From Variovorax sp. YR216 (GTDB lineage: Bacteria > Pseudomonadota > Gammaproteobacteria > Burkholderiales > Burkholderiaceae_C): DNA of 64,000 bases. Where the stretch lies: the NCBI RefSeq assembly GCF_900107745.1, contig NZ_FNRO01000012.1, positions 124,001 to 188,000 on the forward strand, given 5' to 3'. Below the pieces are notes generated by a model. The model had not been told where the DNA came from. It made no database searches and saw only the letters and a list, made by a program, of their open reading frames with translations. Numbering within the stretch: position 1 is the stretch's first letter; every line of letters starts with the position of its first letter. The translations under genes and the position numbers were made by a program. This document shows positions 61,160 through 64,000 of the stretch, one piece after another.

Positions 61160-62130
61160 TCGGGCTCGATGCCCGCGGCCTTGATGACGCGGCCCCACTT
61201 GCCGGACTCGGCGGCCTGGAACTGCGCGAGCTGCTCGGGCGTGCTCAGGGCTTCCTCGCCGCTGGTCTTGGCGAGAAAGTCCCTGGCCGCCGGCGTCGCC
61301 GACGCCTTGGCGAGCCAGGCATTGAATTTCTGCACGATGGGCTGCGGGGTGCCGGCCGGCAGGTAGACGGCGGTCCAGTAGGACATGTCGTAGCCCTTCA
61401 CGCCGGCTTCGTCCACGGTCGGCAGCCTGGGGGCGGCCGCAATGCGCTTGGGGCCGCTCACGGCCAGCGCGCGCAGCTTGCCGCCTTCGACCTGGGGGAG
61501 TGCCGTTGGCGCGTCGGCGAACATGAAGTCCACCTGTCCACCGATGAGATCCGTGATGGCCATGGGGTTGCTCTTGTACGGCACGTTGATCATGTCCACG
61601 CCGGCCATCTGCTTGAGGAGCTCGCTGGCGACGCGGCTGGAAGACGACCCGCTGCCGAAATTCAGCTTGCCGGGCGACTTCCTGGCGGCGGCGATGAGGT
61701 CGCTCACCGACTTGTAGGGTGAATCCGGCCGCACCAGCAGCAGCATGTAGCCCTTGGACAGCAGGCTCACCGGCGCGAAGTCCTTCACCGGGTCGTAAGG
61801 CAGCTTCTTGAACAGGTGCTCGTTCGCGGACTGCGTGGTGTTGGTTGTGATCAGGACGGTGTATCCGTCCGCCGGCGCCTTGGCCACGAACTGGGCCGCA
61901 AGGAAGCCGCTGGCGCCGCCGCGGTTGTCCACCACGATGGGCACCTTGGCCTCGTCGCCCATCGCCTGCGCGAACACGCGGGCCATCTGGTCGGTGCCAC
62001 TGCCGGCTGCGAACGGCACGACCAGCGTGATCGGCTTGCTCGGAAAGGTGTCCGCCTGCGCGGCGGGAAGGCCCAGGGCGCAGGCGGCTGCGGCAAGCAG
62101 CAGCCCGAGTCGGCGGCGAGGATGGATCAT
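61156..62130 (-). CDS. Bug/TctC-type periplasmic solute receptor
   Basis: 324 residues with a signal peptide (GLLLAAAACALGLPAAQA). Family motifs: FPSKPITLVVPFAAGSGTDQ, VVDNRGGASGFLAA, NFGSGSSSSRVASELL and the ITDLIGGQVDFMFAD site. It delivers a carboxylate-type ligand, usually with TctAB permeases, which are absent here. It overlaps both neighbours, so it probably presents the substrate of the AtuA-like/CaiB pathway. Confidence 0.92.
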   Translation of the reverse strand: MIHPRRRLGLLLAAAACALGLPAAQADTFPSKPITLVVPFAAGSGTDQMARVFAQAMGDEAKVPIVVDNRGGASGFLAAQFVAKAPADGYTVLITTNTTQSANEHLFKKLPYDPVKDFAPVSLLSKGYMLLLVRPDSPYKSVSDLIAAARKSPGKLNFGSGSSSSRVASELLKQMAGVDMINVPYKSNPMAITDLIGGQVDFMFADAPTALPQVEGGKLRALAVSGPKRIAAAPRLPTVDEAGVKGYDMSYWTAVYLPAGTPQPIVQKFNAWLAKASATPAARDFLAKTSGEEALSTPEQLAQFQAAESGKWGRVIKAAGIEPE

Positions 62131-63317
62131 GGTGTCTCCTTGTGGTTCGATGAGGTCGGCGAAGTGACGGGGGCCATGCCGGGCATGCCGTAGTGGGCGT
62201 TGTGCTCGCCGAGGCGCGGTGCCGGCGCGGCGATGCGGGGGCGCTCGCCGTCGAACGAGAGCGGAGAGGCCGTCAGCCGGAAGTCTTCGCCGGGCACCTG
62301 CGCCAGGAGGCCCAGGGCCTGCACCTGTGGGTCCTCCAGTGCCTGCGGCACGCTGTTGATCGGCGCGCAGGGCACGCCCGCCGCCTCGAGGCGCACGACC
62401 CACTCGGCACGCGGCCGTGTCTCCAGCAGCGGCGCCAGCTCGGCCAGCATTTCCGCCTTGTGCGCAAGACGCGCCCTGTTGGTGGCGAATCGCGCATCGG
62501 TCAGCCACTCGCGCCGGCCCAGCACCTCGGCCAGCTTGGCGAACAGGCGGTCGTTGCCGCAGCAGATGAGCAGGGGCCCGTCGGCCGTTTCGAAGGCCTC
62601 GTAGGGCACGAAGCCGGGATGGCCGGAGCGGTGGCGCTCGGGCAGGCGGCCTTCGTTCAGGTAGGCGTCGCTCTTCTGGCCGTTCCAGACCAGGGCTGTT
62701 TCGAGCAGCGAGGTCTGCAACATGCCGCCGCATCCGGTTTGCGCGCGCCTGTGCAGCATGGCCAGCACGCCGATCACGAGCCACATGCCGCTGCCCTGGT
62801 CGCACACCGAGGCGCCGGAACGAAGCGGAGGATCGTCCGGCCCGCCATTGGTGCTCGACAGGCCGCTGAAGGCCTGGATCAACGGCTCGTAGCCCGGTCG
62901 CATCGCCATGGGGCCCAGGTGCCCGAAGGCGGAGATCTCGCCGTAGATCAGCCGGGGATGGCGGGCGCACAGCGTCGGACCATCGATGCCCAAGGCCCGG
63001 GGGACGTCCGGCCGCAGGTTGTGAATGCAGACGTCGGCCTGCGCCAGCAGTTCCTGCAGGCCGGCGCGGCCCGCCTCCGACCGCAGGTCCAGCGCGACGG
63101 AGCGCTTGCCGCGGTTGAAGATGTGGAAGACCAGCGCGTCGTCGCGACGAAAAGCCACGCCCATGCGGCGCGCATCGTCACCGCCTTCCACGCGCTCGAC
63201 CTTGACGACTTCGGCGCCCAGGTCCGCCAGGATGGCGCCCGCGAACGGGCCGGCCAGCACCTGTCCGAGTTCGACCACCCGTACGCCCGCCAGGGGCGCG
63301 GCTGCCGCTGTGCTCAT
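62127..63317 (-). CDS. CaiB/BaiF-family CoA transferase
   Basis: 396 residues starting MSTAAAAPLAGVRVVELGQV. Family motifs: LAGPFAGAILADLGAEVVKV, FHIFNRGKRSVALDLRSEAG, YGEISAFGHLGPMAMRPGYE and RLEAAGVPCAPINSV. It should move CoA from a donor to a carboxylic acid. First gene of the operon, so it likely activates the compound bound by the receptor. Divergent from the LysR gene by about 108 bp. Confidence 0.92.
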   Translation of the reverse strand: MSTAAAAPLAGVRVVELGQVLAGPFAGAILADLGAEVVKVERVEGGDDARRMGVAFRRDDALVFHIFNRGKRSVALDLRSEAGRAGLQELLAQADVCIHNLRPDVPRALGIDGPTLCARHPRLIYGEISAFGHLGPMAMRPGYEPLIQAFSGLSSTNGGPDDPPLRSGASVCDQGSGMWLVIGVLAMLHRRAQTGCGGMLQTSLLETALVWNGQKSDAYLNEGRLPERHRSGHPGFVPYEAFETADGPLLICCGNDRLFAKLAEVLGRREWLTDARFATNRARLAHKAEMLAELAPLLETRPRAEWVVRLEAAGVPCAPINSVPQALEDPQVQALGLLAQVPGEDFRLTASPLSFDGERPRIAAPAPRLGEHNAHYGMPGMAPVTSPTSSNHKETP

Positions 63318-63425
63318 GTCCTTGTCTCCTTGATGCCGTGCAGTCTAGGCAGCAGGCGGTGATTTGGGAATCCACGCAAGCCGTTTTCTGTGATAGCTTT
63401 TGTGGATCACTGAAGCCCTCCCCGG

Positions 63426-64000
63426 ATGCGCCTGAACCTGAACCTTCGCCAACTGGAAGTCATCGTGGGGGTGGCCGAGGCCGGGAGCTTCCGGGCCGCG
63501 GCGCGGCAGCTCGGCATCTCCCAGCCCGCACTGAGCCGCACGCTTCGCATGGCGGAGCAGGCCCTCGGTGCACGCCTCTTCGATCGCGACACGCGTCGCG
63601 TCGCCATCACGCCTGCCGGGCAGGAGCTGCTGCACATCGCGCGCCGCGTGCTGCGCGACTTCGACAGCGCGTTGAGCGAACTCGGCCATTTCATGCAGGG
63701 CTTCAGCGGGCAGGTCAGCGTGGCGGCGTTGCCGTCCATGAACGTGGCGCTGCTGCCTTCGGCCATCGCCGCTTTCCGGCATCAGCACCCGCAGGTGGAG
63801 TTCAAGCTGCAGGAGCTGGCGGCCGACGCGCTGCTGGCGGCCGTGGAGGAAGGCAGGGCCGATTTCGGCTTGTGCGCCAAGCCCGCGCCGGACAAGCGGT
63901 TGCGATACCAGCCATTGCAGGACGACCCGATGATGCTCGTCTGCCGCGAAGACGACCCCTTGGCGACCCGCGCCAGCGTGCCCTGGTCCGTCCTCGCCGA
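63426..64000 (+). CDS. LysR-family regulator, cut by window edge
   Basis: The frame opens at ATG 63426 and continues without stop to the edge (191 codons seen). It has the winged helix MRLNLNLRQLEVIVGVAEAG with FRAAARQLGISQPALSRTLR, and the effector domain start (GQVSVAALPSMNVALLPSAI). Divergent from the CaiB operon, it is the expected regulator of 59354-63317. A GAAGCCCTCCCCGG sequence precedes the start, so the ribosome binding site is weak. Confidence 0.9.
   Translation, partial: MRLNLNLRQLEVIVGVAEAGSFRAAARQLGISQPALSRTLRMAEQALGARLFDRDTRRVAITPAGQELLHIARRVLRDFDSALSELGHFMQGFSGQVSVAALPSMNVALLPSAIAAFRHQHPQVEFKLQELAADALLAAVEEGRADFGLCAKPAPDKRLRYQPLQDDPMMLVCREDDPLATRASVPWSVLA

Noticed and set aside
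1..64000. CRISPR arrays, tRNA or rRNA genes, riboswitches
   Set aside because: None recognisable by eye. The only tandem repeat noted is the short ATGACC repeat at 47378-47401.

Overview
The window is high-GC, gene-dense chromosomal DNA from a Gram-negative bacterium, most likely a Burkholderiales species of Comamonadaceae type (Variovorax-like). The grounds are the codon and GC style, several Bug/TctC-type solute receptor genes, CaiB and AtuA-like genes, class II DAHP synthase, LysR/AraC regulators next to catabolic operons, and many catabolic modules. This assignment is inferred from gene content, not from a marker gene. I see no rRNA, tRNA, CRISPR array or insertion sequence.

Left part (1-12.2 kb): a stress/low-oxygen style island. 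It holds a small conserved protein, an AraC regulator plus a decayed fragment of a second copy, a FixJ/LuxR-type regulator that has lost its phospho-acceptor aspartate, an unknown protein, a SulP anion transporter, a wrecked phospholipase D lipoprotein gene, a SYLF protein, a patatin lipoprotein, a DUF2252 protein, a membrane protein, a small unknown protein and polyphosphate kinase 2. Five FNR/Anr-type boxes (TTGAT-N4-ATCAA or one mismatch) lie in four of its promoter regions, which suggests one oxygen-responsive regulon.

12.2-18.7 kb: a catabolic cluster with MFS transporter, acyl-CoA ligase, divergent AraC regulator, TauD-type dioxygenase, and an alpha/beta-hydrolase continuous in frame with a 2,4'-dihydroxyacetophenone-dioxygenase-like cupin. 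19-22.5 kb: iron uptake, with a Fur-like box, a catecholate siderophore TonB receptor and PiuC. 22.5-24.7 kb: a LysR regulator and a tyrosine-recombinase-like protein lacking most catalytic residues.

24.8-31.5 kb: a terminal oxidase operon with CtaG-like assembly protein, CopD-like protein, DUF2231 protein, subunit II, a fused subunit I-III, a small membrane protein and a flavocytochrome-type reductase. 31.7-40.2 kb: an aromatic meta-cleavage style operon with divergent TetR regulator, FAH hydrolase, VOC extradiol dioxygenase, FAD hydroxylase, MFS transporter, metallo-beta-lactamase-fold hydrolase, cupin and exported amidohydrolase. 40.5-46.1 kb: a GntR-controlled dicarboxylate module with fumarase/aspartase-superfamily lyase, DctA, a TctC pseudogene and an unusual FumC.

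46.2-48.8 kb: LysR, DODA-type dioxygenase, esterase. 48.9-54.2 kb: a MarR-controlled efflux operon (FUSC, DUF1656, HlyD, outer-membrane factor). 54.3-59.3 kb: AsmA-like protein, cupredoxin with metallophosphoesterase, class II DAHP synthase. 59.3-64 kb: an AtuA-like / TctC / CaiB operon with a divergent LysR gene cut by the window edge.

The observations I rate highest are the FNR-box regulon, the hydrolase-cupin read-through fusion, the aromatic cleavage operon, the lyase-DctA-FumC module, and a set of gene remnants.
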